Of a stretch of 64,000 nucleotides of DNA, positions 34,800-46,400 are shown in pieces. Both the position numbers and the translations under genes were made by a program. The first letter of the stretch is position 1. The number at the start of each line of letters is the position of its first letter. The stretch is from Trifolium pratense (taxonomy: Eukaryota > Streptophyta > Magnoliopsida > Fabales > Fabaceae). The DNA lies in assembly GCF_020283565.1 (NCBI RefSeq), contig NC_060059.1, positions 44,722,572 through 44,786,571 on the forward strand, written 5' to 3'. The notes beneath the pieces are model-generated. The model did not search any database. It had not been told where the DNA came from and saw nothing but the letters and a program-made list of their open reading frames with translations.

Positions 34800-34823
34800 T
34801 TTTTTTTACTTTTTGATAATGAC

Positions 34824-35275
34824 AAAAGGGGGAGTAGTTACGCATTAATTGATAAGTGATAAGTTCAAAACTGAAACCACACTTTTATCTCGCTTTTATC
34901 CGTTATGTTAAAAGTTGTTACTTTTAAGTTGTGTTACGTATTTCAATGCGGAGACTAAGTTAGTTGAAACTAAAAAAAATTTCATAAGTAAGGATAAGTT
35001 AAGAGTGCAATTTTAACTTAGCCTTATGAGACTTAGGGGGAGAGCTTGCAAACCTCTCACTCTGAAGAAAGATATGAAATTTGTTTTATTTCAAAATTAT
35101 CTTAATCTTATACTAAATTAAAATATCATGGATATAACCTAAAGTTTTGGCTTTAAGGAGTATCAATCTTAGGGGGAGCTTGCAAACCTCACAAACCTAA
35201 GAGAAACATGATAAGTTAATTTAACAACAATTGTCAATTAATACTTATGTTTGTCATCATCAAAAAGGGGGAGAT
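34824..35275 (+). promoter_or_regulatory. Four GGGGGAG purine tracts including the 3' polypurine tract
   Basis: AAAAGGGGGAG occurs at 34824-34834, TAGGGGGAGAG at about 35035, TAGGGGGAGCT at about 35170, and AAAAAGGGGGAGATT at 35261-35275 directly before the 3' LTR. The last is the plus-strand primer. The others are near copies in otherwise non-coding DNA; the second and third share the following GCTTGCAAACCTC. Confidence 0.8.
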
Positions 35276-36371
35276 TGTTGGAACAAAATTGATTTAAAAT
35301 GTTAGCCCCTAAATCTATAAAGGTTTTGATGATAACAAAGTATTAATAAACAATTGGAAGGACTAAAAATTTATTTTAAGTGTGCAGATATAAGCATCAT
35401 ATAAGCTCTGAATGAAGCTCAGAGAATGTGAATTCAGAAGTTCACAAGCGCTCAGAAGATGTTGGACTTCAGAAGTTACAACCTTCAGAGGATGAAGACT
35501 TCAGAACTTCTTTAGTGACTAAAGCGTCATCAACCTCTGAAGATCTTTTTTTGATATCTGTGAAGATTCCCTTTGCAAGTCAACTCTTCTACCAATGAAG
35601 AAAAGGACCCTTCAAGCCTGATCAGTTCAGCTACCCTCAGTTTGTCTGTACTCTCTTGAGAACGTGGGTCTTCAGAATTGTTAGCTGAATAAGGAAAGTC
35701 TACTCTGCAGTAGTCAAAGTATCTGAAACTCTTACTCAGTTTAGATACAAACAAACTGCATCAAGACAGACTGCTTGAAGACAAAAGATTATCAACTCCA
35801 ACGGTTCTTTTTGCAACGACTCTTTTCTGGTACTATATATACTAGAAGGATCAGCTGCAACATATACAATTTTATCAAGAATTGAACGTGCGCTGAACAA
35901 ACTCTGAACTCGTTGTATACAAGCTCTGAACCTTTCATCAAGTGTTTTTGCACTTTAGTCAAATACTCTGTACTATTTGTATTTGCTCTCTTTAGGTTCA
36001 TCTAAGAGCATTTGTATATTTTTATATACTTTACTATTACTTGAGGAAACTTAAGCTTGTGTGCTTAAGTGTGAAGTCTTAAGCTTGTGTGCTTGAGCAT
36101 TGTTGAGAAGTCTCTTGCTTGTGTGCTTGAGCAGGTGTAATCTTGTGTGATTATAGTGAAATCCCTTGGAAGTGCAAGGGGACTGGACTACTCTCGTTTT
36201 GTGAGAGGAACCAGTATAAATTGCTTGTGTGTGATCTCTCTCTCTCTTCTTGTTTATTGTGTTATTTATCCGCTGCCGTTTTAGTTTTGTTAAGAACTTG
36301 AAAAAGTTTTAAACTTGACTAAAACACAATTCAACCCCCCCCCCCCCCCTTCTTGTGTTTTCACACCTTCA
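35276..36371 (+). repeat. 3' LTR of the SIRE-type element (1096 bp)
   Basis: Near-identical to the 5' LTR. TATA-like sequence at 35833-35842. A C-tract of 15 near the end accounts for the 3-bp length difference. Confidence 0.95.
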
Positions 36372-37846
36372 CTATATATATAAATCCTAAATAGTTCTCC
36401 TACCACTAATCATAACCCTAATTATATTAACCAATCATAGCTTTTAAATCATTTTCTTTAAAAAATAAATAATAAAAAAATTAACAGTTGTAATTAATTG
36501 TTTATTTAGCCACATGCCACATTATTTCTAATGATTTGTCATATGCCACATTTAATTTGAAGTATTCATATGTCTTTTCATTTCATTTCTATTCATATAT
36601 CATTATCCTTTTCATATGCCCATTTTAATTACCAAGAAATCTAATGGTTTCCAATGAAAAGTTGTTTTAAGCAATGAAAAGTTGTAAAAATTTAATTTCA
36701 TATAAGCACCTATCTTTTCGGTGGACATTATAAATACTTTTTTATTTCTTTGTTTGTTTTTCAATTCTTTCCACCACCTTAGTCATTTGGAAATAATTGA
36801 TTTTCTTCTTTACCTATATTTTTTTTTATCTTCCTTTAACATTCACTTCTTCATCCTTCTTATTTTTTCATGTAGTTCTTTTTTAATGTGCTTGCTCATG
36901 GTATTAGGTAATAGTTCGTCATTTTAACTATTTTCGTTTCCTCCCTTGATTACTTGCATTCAAGATATTTACAGCAGTAGTTTTAATTCATATGCTTTGA
37001 ATATATACAAAATCTTTTGTTTTGTAGATATACTAATTTACATTGGTTGATCTAACAAATACTTTATTTTAATTTTTGTCCAGGTAGATATTACTATCAT
37101 CATGGAAGTAAGACCTGGTGTGATTGCTTATATATTTATAATATAATACTACTATTATACAATTGTCTTTATATATGCTACTATTTATTTTGGGTTTCTA
37201 TTACGGGAGTATATATATATATTAAATAGTGTATTATTTTTTTTTGAAGCATTAGTGTATTATTTTTTATTTATTTATACTTTTTATGTTTGCATTATAT
37301 ATATTTTGCTTTTAATTTAGAGATTGATATACTTTATCTATATGTATAATTGTGTTTCTCCGAGTAATTGACACTGTTTATGCTTAATAATTGATTTGTT
37401 TGTTTGATTTTTGGTTACAAAGTTGGAAGAATTTGAAGAATTATGTTTGTACCAAAAAAACAACTTATGAACTATGTATGTCATTGCCTAAAAAAATGTA
37501 TGTTCATGATTTTTTATTTATTTCAAGTTTCAACTATAGGTCATTCCTCCTTCAATTATTTAAATTTTTTAGTTGACGTTATATTATAAACAACAAATAA
37601 CACCCGTGCATTGCACGGGTAAGAGTCTAGTTAATATTAATAATAATAATATATAGTGTATATATGGACGGATTCAGGGAATCTGCGGGGACCGATGCTT
37701 CGTCCCTGATCCATGCCCCGAAGTGCTCGCGGGGGAATTTTTGCCTCAATCCCCATCTCCACGGGGATAAAATTATTGTTTTCGGAGCTTTGAACAAGGC
37801 AATCCCCGCGGGGATCTGCTCCACCAGATGCAAATTGACAACCCTA

Positions 37847-38110
37847 AAAACAATAGATCTTTTAAGACTAAGGAAACTCCAATTCACCAAATGTTAGATA
37901 AAGTTAAGTTACATTCGCTTTGTTGATGTCAATCTTGGTTTACACTCTCACATGTGTGGTCGAGCCCTTTTGTTTATATATTATGGACATCAATTAAGTT
38001 TTTTGTTTTCAATGTATTTGATTCCATGTTATATGTTTTTGAGATTCTCTCTGGTACACTTTGTGCCGGTGAGATTCTCCATTGGTGGGTGATAATTTGT
38101 TAAAAAAAAA
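37847..38110 (+). pseudogene. LINE 3' end, second part, with poly(A) tail
   Basis: After the hAT right end the frame resumes as NNRSFKTKETPIHQMLDKVK, then LHSL and, after a stop, a WWSSP-like segment, the usual C-terminal tail after WNERN in plant LINEs. A 3' UTR-like stretch (TTTGTGCCGGTGAGATTCTC) leads to a nine-base A tract at 38102-38110, taken as the poly(A) tail. The tail is interrupted by the next element and continues after 39124. Confidence 0.7.
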
Positions 38111-39124
38111 GGTTTAAATGCAGTTTTGATCCCTCTATTTTGAATTTTTTGAAGTTTTGGTCCCCCTATTTCAAAAACCAACTTTTCAGTCCCCCTATTT
38201 TAGATTTTTTGTACTTTTGGTCCCCCACTTCATTTTGAGGCAATTTTCATGATGTGGCAGATGACACATGGACACTACAATTACACGTGACATTATTATT
38301 TATTTTATTTCAATTAATCATATTATTAAAAATTATTTTGATTACAGTAAAAAAAATTATTTTGATTAATAAAATATTAAATAAATAAATTAAAAGAGAT
38401 TAATCCCAAAAATCCCTAATTTTCCTAGAATTCTTCACCATCATAGTTGTGTTCATCCTCTCTTTTCCAAATCCAAATTTATTCGTCTATCAACAAAAAA
38501 AAAATCCAAATTTATTCAACTTCATCACCAACCCCACCAAAACCTTTCTATGTTTCTTCCACTTAACTCCTCGTAACCAAAAATCTCACTAATGTGAACA
38601 AGAAATTTTTCCATGTTTTTTCAATCAGGAAATTGTTCATTGTTTCCCAATATCAATAAAATTACCTATTTACCGTCCAAGTTTATTTTTCTATAACTTT
38701 CCTCATAGTATAAAACTTCAGACCCAAAGGGAAACCAACTCAACAAAGCATTCCCTAATTTTGAAGATGAGATGAGGAAGAAATCTAGATTTGAGATGAG
38801 ATGATGATCGTAGATGAAGAAATTTGGGAAAAGTAGGGATTTTTGGGATTAATCTCTTTTAATTTATTTTTTTATTTAATATTTTATTAATCAAAATAAA
38901 TTTTAATAAAATGATTTATTGAAATAAAATAAACAATAATGTCACGTGTAATTGTAGTTTTCATGTGTCATCTGCAACATCATGAAAATTAACTCAAAAT
39001 GAAGTGGGTGGGGGACCAAAAGTAAAAAAAATCTAAAATAGGGGACTAAAAAGTTGGTTTTTGAAATAGGGGGACCAAAACTTCAAAAAATTCAAAATAG
39101 AGGGATCAAAACTGCATTTAAGCC
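38111..39124. mobile_element. MULE-like foldback element with long terminal inverted repeats
   Basis: Left end GGTTTAAATGCAGTTTTGAT. The right end read inverted is GGCTTAAATGCAGTTTTGAT. The arms stay nearly identical for about 190 bp and remain alignable for roughly 300 bp. Nine A residues flank each side (38102-38110, 39125-39133), consistent with the 9-bp duplication of Mutator-like elements but not diagnostic in an A-tract. The short unpaired centre is non-coding. Confidence 0.82.
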
Positions 39125-39133
39125 AAAAAAAAA

Positions 39134-40453
39134 TAGTAAAAAATAAAAACAAATAAAAATAATTTACCGCTATTTAACAATTGCTTCATTGTTAAGCCTA
39201 TCAAAAACCTAATCCAAAGTCACAACAACTATACCTATAAATTATATCCACGATCACAAAATAAGGATTACTACTACTGATTGAGGCATTGCATCAAGCT
39301 TGACACCTCATATAAACACCACATCGTTCCCCCAAGAAATAATAATAGAATTATCAACGAGACTAATAATCGGTAAATTAACCAAAATAATCATCCACAT
39401 AAAATACTATTTACACTATCACCACCACCCTCTTCTTTTCTATTGTATCTTTCAAGCTTTCTTCCGTCTGTAACCATCACCTCCTCTGATTTTCTTCAAT
39501 CTCTTTTTCTTAATTAATTTTTTCATTATTGTTTTTCCTTTTCATTATTAAACATCAATTCAATCGCTTATTATTATTTTTCTATCTCGCAGAACAAACA
39601 ATTTGGCGATGATCATCATGATGATAAAGTGAACGGAAGAACAAAAGCGTTTTTGTTAAAATCATCATAAATCGTTTACTTTGTTCATACAAAAATTTGG
39701 TCTTCGACTTTCTCGAACACCAATTAACAACTAAAACTAGGTATTTTATCAGATATAACCATTTAAGTTTTGTTTCTGTTTTGTTTTTGAGTTTTCTACT
39801 TCGTTTGATTGTGTTTGTTATGTTCTTAACTGATCCTGTTCTTTTTTCTCTCATTGTGTGTTTCTGTTTGTTTTTGTTTTTTTTTTTTTTTATTATTATT
39901 ATTATTATGCTTGCTTTGTTCATTTTCTTTTCGTTTTTGTAATTTTTTGTTTAACATATGTTTAATGCACAATATTGTTAAAGTCAATGATGGAACCTGT
40001 GTTTGATTTGTTTAGCATGAGACTTTAGGTTTAGTCTTTTGATCCTAATGTGACTGGTTTTGCTTGTGTTGGGTTAAAGTGGTTTGTAATGTTATTATTA
40101 TGATGTTATGAGAATGCATCATCACCACACTCGTAGCACTGTTAATTTTTTTTGGGTGAGTGTTAAGATTTTTTTGGGCGATGTTGAAAATCATGAAAAA
40201 TGGTTACTTGTGCTGTTTATAATTAAGGAAAGCTTTGATTAACGGTATAGTTTAGTTTGGTTGTTGTTCTAGATTGGAGTTATGAACTTTCCTTTTTATT
40301 TTTCTTCCTAAACTGGAACAGAAACGGCATCTGTTTCCGGCTCGGAAATCTGACTTATTTGGTAGGAATTATATTATATAATAATGAATGTAAATTGACT
40401 AGATTTTTGTACTGCCCAGGGTTCAATTTCCAAATTGGGGGTAGGAGCAATTA
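39134..40453 (+). promoter_or_regulatory. UPL4 promoter and 5' leader, probably with a leader intron
   Basis: Pyrimidine-rich leader-like DNA lies around 39420-39600. A plausible 5' UTR intron runs from AACTAG/GTATTTTATC (about 39739) to TGCCCAG/GGTTC (about 40420), leaving a short second leader exon before ATG at 40454. There is no competing gene. The intron is inferred from splice-site look only. Confidence 0.4.
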
Positions 40454-43400
40454 ATGGGAAGTCGTGGTCAAAAGCGTCCAGAAATGGTAGATGAACTGCC
40501 TGCTGATAAGAGGGCGTGCAGTTCGTTCGATTTTAGACCTAGTTCTTCAACCGCATCGGTTCAAACCGATATAAATTCAACACAATCCACAGTGGAGCCC
40601 AATGATAATGACATGGATACTTCCTCGTCTGCTTCGGCTTCAAGTCGATCAGAGGGTGAGCCAGAGAAGGATTCAGCTTATGGATCATGTGATTCAGATG
40701 AAATGGAGCAGTATCATAGCAGTCTCCACGAATATCACAGACGGAGACTATCGAGTGATCATGGAAAATTTAAAAACATTATATCAAGCTTGAGTGGACA
40801 GACTGAACCTTCTGGTCAGTTGGCTGTACTTACTGAGCTCTGTGAAGTCTTATCATTTTGCACAGAGGGTTCACTCTCCAGCATGACTTCAGACTTGTTA
40901 TCACCACTACTTGTAAAGCTGGCAAAGCATGATAGTAACCCGGATATAATGTTGTTTTCTATAAGGGCTATCACCTATATATGTGATCTGTATCCTCGAT
41001 CAGCTGGTTTTCTTGTTCGTCATGATGCTGTTTCTGCTTTATGTCAAAGGTTGCTGACTATGGAGTACCAAGACGTAGCTGAACAGGTAATTGGTACTTA
41101 TTTGGTTGCAAGATATGTTTTTTTTTTTGCTTTTCTTTTGTTGTTTTTCTGATAGAAGGAAAGGAATATAAGTTATGGATATTGTATTTCTTCAGTGCCT
41201 TCAAGCATTGGAGAAAATATCGCGAGAACAACCACTTGCTTGCTTGCAGGCTGGGGCAATTATGGCTGTTCTAAATTATATTGATTTCTTCTCAACAAGT
41301 ATACAGGTAAGCATCTAATACAAAGGCATCATCATCATAAGTATTGGCAGTTTATTTTTTGTTAAAAAACCAAAAATTTAAAATAAAAAATATTTTACCA
41401 TTTAAGTCATTAGAGGAGTAGAGAATAATTTTCTTATTTTACTGATCTCTCTCTTTTTCCTCTCACAGAGAGTGGCTCTTTCTACTGTGGTGAACATATG
41501 CAAGAAGCTTCCCTCAGAAAGCCCCACGCCTTTCATGGAGGCCGTGCCCATATTATGCAATCTTCTTCTATATGAGGATCGGCAGGTACCGATGAATGGA
41601 CTTCAGATATTATACTTTTTGTATTTGTAACGGTTTTGAATTTCTTCTTTGTATTGTATACTGAAGTGCAAATGTACTTCCACAGCTTGTCGAAAACGTT
41701 GCTACCTGCTTAATCAAAATTGTTGATCGAGTTTCTCATTCCTCAGAAATGTTGGATGAACTTTGTAAGCATGGATTGATTCAACAGGTCACACATCTCT
41801 TAAGTGTAAATGGCCGAGCGACCCTATCCCAATTAATTTATAATGTAAGCAATTTTTTATATGCTATTTTCGTATCCTACAGTTCTCCATTTTATTATGT
41901 ATGAACTTATGCTATAAAATTATGAATCTATTATTTTCCTTGACAGGGATTGATAGGATTACTTGTTAAACTTTCATCGGGATCAGTTGTAGCCTTCAGG
42001 ACTTTATATGAGCTAAATATAGGCAGCATATTAAGAGAAATATTATCTGCATTTGACCTCTCACATGGTGTATCAACTTCACAGCTTGTTGGTGGACACT
42101 GTAATCGGGTATGCGGCTTGGATTTGGCTCTGTTTTTGTCTTTGGCTCTGTTTTTGTCTTTCTACCGGTGTGCAGTTTTAGAGTATGACAAGTTTCCTGT
42201 TTAAAAGTGGAATATATTGGCATCGTCATTTAGCTGTGTCACAAGTTCAGTAATTGGCAAATTTTCATATTAATTGTACTAATAATGCAGGACCACAATT
42301 AAATATTCATTTCCGAGAATCTAAGCCAATATCCCTATGTTGCCACTAGCCCCTAAAAGAGTCATTCCTCTACACATTAACAGTAACTTGGTACCTTAAA
42401 ACTCTCATCATAACTGGGTCTAAGGAGGGACCTGATTCATTGAGTCTGCTGTAGGAAGTCTTTACTTTTTTAAGTGTTTGATTTCACAACTCAAACATGT
42501 GACTTCCTACTTCCTAGTCACATGGCTGTAAGAAAGTAATTTAGGAAAAAGAGAACACAAATCCAATGAGCTTGTAGCTTGATTAGCATTGGATATCTGA
42601 GGTTTGGTCCTTCACCGTGCGACCTATGCTCCCTGACCCACCTGCTTGCACCACCAATGTGCCAAAAGTTGAAAAACACAGACGAATGTCTATCAATGTC
42701 TTCTGGAACAGCCTATCAAACTGGGAAGTCTTTATGGTCCAACATGACACGCTGCTTTTTAGGAAGCTAAGTGAAAAATGTATCTAGAAGGCTGCAATAA
42801 GACATATTGAACTATAGTTGTTGCTGAATAAAGTGATGACTTGCTTTATTCTATTTCAAAATCATATTCAATTTTATTTTAAATTTAATTTATGACATGA
42901 ACTACAGAGTGTATTTGATTGTCAGCATTCCATATCTCTGCATCGCACATTTTTAATTCTTATCGATTTGGTGGGTTAAATGACTCATTTTTATCACTGG
43001 CCAGTTTCATATGTGGACAGTTTTAATTGCATAAATTTCTGATGAGGCTGAAATGATTTATTTCTGTACTTTAGAGGAATGGTATAAATGTTCTATTCAT
43101 TTTTTTTAAAACTATTATGGTATGAGCTGAGCTATATTCTATTACCTATGCAACAAAAGCCTTTGGAGGTAAAATTACTATTTTCGTACAATTGGTTAAT
43201 TTTGTTCTTAGTATTTATCTAGTAGTGTCAGTCTGAAACAGTGGATGGTTTTTCTTCTAATTGATTCTTGTTTGTGTGATTTCTGAGATTTCTTGTACCG
43301 AACAGTGTGAAAGGTTTTCTTATTTTTTGTCGACTTACTAGGTATATGAAGTACTCAAATTGCTCAATGAACTTCTCCCTGGCCTGGAAAAAGATCAGAA

Positions 43401-46400
43401 TAATCAACTAGCATTGGACAAAGAATCCTTCCTAGCTAATCATCCAGATCTCCTGCAGAAGCTTGGGATGGATGTGTTTCCCATGTTAATCCAGGTTAGT
43501 TGATTTTCTTGTAGTTAGCTCAATACTCTTTCATGATTATTACAATTAAATACCTAACCTATCTCATCTTTGCACAGGTGTTTAATTCTGGTGCAAGTTT
43601 ATATGTTTGCCATGGATGTCTATTTGTCATGTACAAGTTTGTATGTTTGACCAAATCTGGCATGCTTGTGGAGCTGCTGAAGAATGCCAGTATTTCAAGG
43701 TGAAGCAGGCTTTCTTATCCTCGGACTTGCAATATTATTTATATTTTGTTAACGTATTGATTTATCTGGTTAATGTGACAGCTTTTTGGCTGGAGTATTC
43801 ACTCGGAAGGATCATCATATGCTAATGTTAGCCTTACAGATTGCTGAGATAATCCTTCAAAATTTTTCTGATATTTTCTTAAAGTTATTTATAAAGGAGG
43901 GTGTCTTTTTTGCCATTGAGGCACTCTTAACACCTGAAAGATCATCACAATCGGTGTACCCAGTATTTAGTGGCATTCAGCTGTCATTAGACTCTGGTCA
44001 AAGGTCTGCTTCTAGGGAGGTCCTCAAGTGTCTATGTTACACATTTTCAACTACCCAATCTCCTACATCATCAGAAGCCAGAAATTGCAAACTTGACAAA
44101 GACTCTGTTCATCATCTTGCAGAGCATATTAAAACAAAATACTTAGCACCGGAACTATATGATTCTGAGAAAGGATTGACTGATATTTTGAAGAATCTAA
44201 GAGCACTGTCTAATGATTTGTTGAGCATGTCTACTGACGTAAGTGCTCTTGCTGTGTATGAAGAGAAGATCAATAGGGTACTGGATCAAATTATGGATAA
44301 GCTTATTGGCAAGGAAGAAGTTTCTACTTTTGAATTTATTGAGAGTGGAGTTGCCAAAGCACTTGTTAATTATTTATCTCTTGGCCATTATATGAGGAAA
44401 AACAACAGGGTGCATGGTGTTTGTGGTCACACTGCTGTCATAGAAAAACGTTTTGAGGCTTTTGCTAGTGTATGCTTACGTATTTTTCAGCCTCTCTCTG
44501 GCGACACACCCCTTTCTGTATTAATCAGGAATCTGTTGGGTGCACTGACTTCATTGGAAGCTTTCCCTATTATTCTGAGCAATGTACAAAAAATGAGAAA
44601 TTCATTTGCTACTGTTCCTAATGGATGTTGCATTCCTTATCCTTGCCTGAAAGTCCGTTTTGTCAAGGGGGAGGAAGAAACTTGCTTGAGTGACTGCACT
44701 GAGGATTTTTTTACCGTCGACCCATTTTCTTCTTTGCACTCCATTGAAAGATATCTATGGCCAAAGGTTAGCGTGAAAAGGCCAGAAAGTCCACCGCTTC
44801 AATTGCCATCAAATACAAGTTCCTGCCTAGAAGAAATTCCAGCAATTTCGGCACCTGCAGGCATGTCGACAGATCTCCGTGAATCACAGGTAATATTTGT
44901 GACCACTGTCACTGGTTTATTGAAGTGACAGCCTATTTATGTTTTCCCCTAGTAAATTTATCTTGTTTTGGGGGGAATGAGTGGTTGTTTCATAAATTAG
45001 TGTTTTCTTTTAAAATAAATAAATAAATTCAACTATACTGATTTTTCAGGGAGAAGAGTCAAAGTCATCAAAGCCTAGACCTGATCAAGCAGTCAATGTG
45101 AATGCTGGGGACTATTCTTCTGGAATGCAGGTTTTAATCTTGTTCCTAATTAGGATATAATGCAGAACATTCTTGTATGTTATTTGTGTCAAAGTATGTC
45201 TAGTTATGTTACACTTTCACATATATTTAAACTGTCTTTTCTAACAGATTGCAGATGAAGAAATGCATTTCATTGCAGAACCAGACTCAAAACTAGAAAA
45301 AGAGCATCCAACATCTCGTAGCAACAAATCTGCTGATAAACTTACTTTTTACCTTGAAGAACAACCCCTAGATCAGAAATTGACTCTATATCAGGCAATT
45401 CTTCACCAAATAATAAAACAAAATGATTCTGGTTTTGGTGCGAAATTATGGAGTCATGTGCATACATTAACCTATAGAACAGCTGTGAAATCTGAGGACA
45501 TAATGCCTTCGGATTGTCATTCTTCATCTGAAGATTTCTCTCATGATAAAGTTTTAGCATTTTATCAGCAGACACCTTTTTTATCAGACATGTTCTATTG
45601 TGAACTTGTTTCTGATTTGGAGAAGTCAAGTCCAACTTATGACATTCTGTTTCTTCTTAAAAGCTTGGAAGGCATGAACAGATTTATATTTCATCTTATG
45701 TCACGCGAAAGAATTTGTGCTTTTGCTGAAGGTAAAGCTGATAATCTGGATAGCCTAAAACTAACAGTTCCTACTGTTCAACTAAATGAGTTTGTGAGCA
45801 GCAAGTTGACAGAGAAGCTGGAGCAACAGATGAGGGATTCTTTGGCAGTCTGCATTGGCAGTATGCCTTTGTGGTGTAATGAGTTAATGGCTTCTTGTCC
45901 TTTCCTATTCAGTTTTGAAGCAAGATGCAAGTACTTCAAACTGGCAGCATTTGGTCAGCCACGGATACCACCTCACATTTCTTCTGAAACAGTAAGTGAC
46001 AGGCGACCGAGCCACGGTGTATTGCCTCGAAAGAAGTTTTTAGTTTACCGTGACCGAATCTTGGAGTCTGCTGCACAAATGATGAAACTACATGCCAGTC
46101 ATAAAGTGGTTCTTGAAGTGGAATATGATGAAGAAGTGGGCACTGGTCTTGGACCAACTTTGGAATTTTATACCTTGGTGTGTCAGGAGTTACAGAAGTC
46201 TGGTTCGGGCATGTGGAGAGAGGATGCTTCTTCATATACCTTAAAGACAAACTTGCAGGCTGAGGAAACTGGAATCCATTCTTTTTATGGACTCTTTCCC
46301 CGTCCATGGTTGTCAACGCAAGATACATCTGGTGGCATACACTTCTCTGAAGTAACAAATAGATTTTTCCTTTTAGGTCAAGTTGTTGCTAAAGCACTTC

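Larger units (their letters stand above)
24227..36371 (+). mobile_element. SIRE/Maximus-type Copia retrotransposon, 12.1 kb, very young
   Basis: LTRs at 24227-25319 and 35276-36371 start TGTTGGAACAAAATTG and end CACCTTCA, with target duplication CTATA (24222-24226, 36372-36376). I count two substitutions plus a C-tract length change (12 against 15), roughly 0.2%, so insertion is recent. Order: LTR, primer site, gag, protease-integrase-RT-RNase H, an extra sense frame, an antisense frame, repeated purine tracts, LTR. Large size, the extra 3' frame and the GGGGGAGATTGTTGG junction are hallmarks of the SIRE lineage. Pol has at least two breaks, so this copy is probably not autonomous. Confidence 0.95.
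24221..37630 (+). mobile_element. Non-autonomous Helitron split by a SIRE-type retrotransposon
   Basis: The 5' end is TCTATA at 24221, preceded by A. It resumes after the retrotransposon with TATATAAATCC at 36377. The 3' end has a perfect hairpin ACCCGTGCA-T-TGCACGGGT (37602-37620), then CTAG at 37627-37630 and T. Net length is about 1.26 kb without Rep/helicase. The inner 36377-37600 is AT-rich; no gene recognised. Confidence 0.82.
23586..37846. mobile_element. Non-autonomous hAT element split by a Helitron
   Basis: The left end TAGGGATGTCAACGGGGC at 23586 and the right end, read inverted from 37846, TAGGGTTGTCAATTTGC, are matched termini. The two halves (23586-24220 and 37631-37846) both contain GC-rich CCCCGCGGGGA-type subterminal repeats against AT-rich surroundings. 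They total about 850 bp with no transposase. The 8-bp duplication is imperfect (GAACAAAT against AAAACAAT). The LINE reading frame broken at the left edge continues at the right edge, which supports the borders. Confidence 0.72.

Noticed and set aside
42118..42160. Tandem pair TTTGGCTCTGTTTTTGTC just after UPL4 exon 5, as a possible alternative exon end
   Set aside because: The GT at 42109 joins in frame to exon 6 with family-conserved sequence; the duplication lies wholly in the intron.
43036..43060. CTGATGAGGCTGAAA in UPL4 intron 5, resembling a hammerhead core
   Set aside because: Only four bases separate the two core boxes and the flanks do not form stems I and III.
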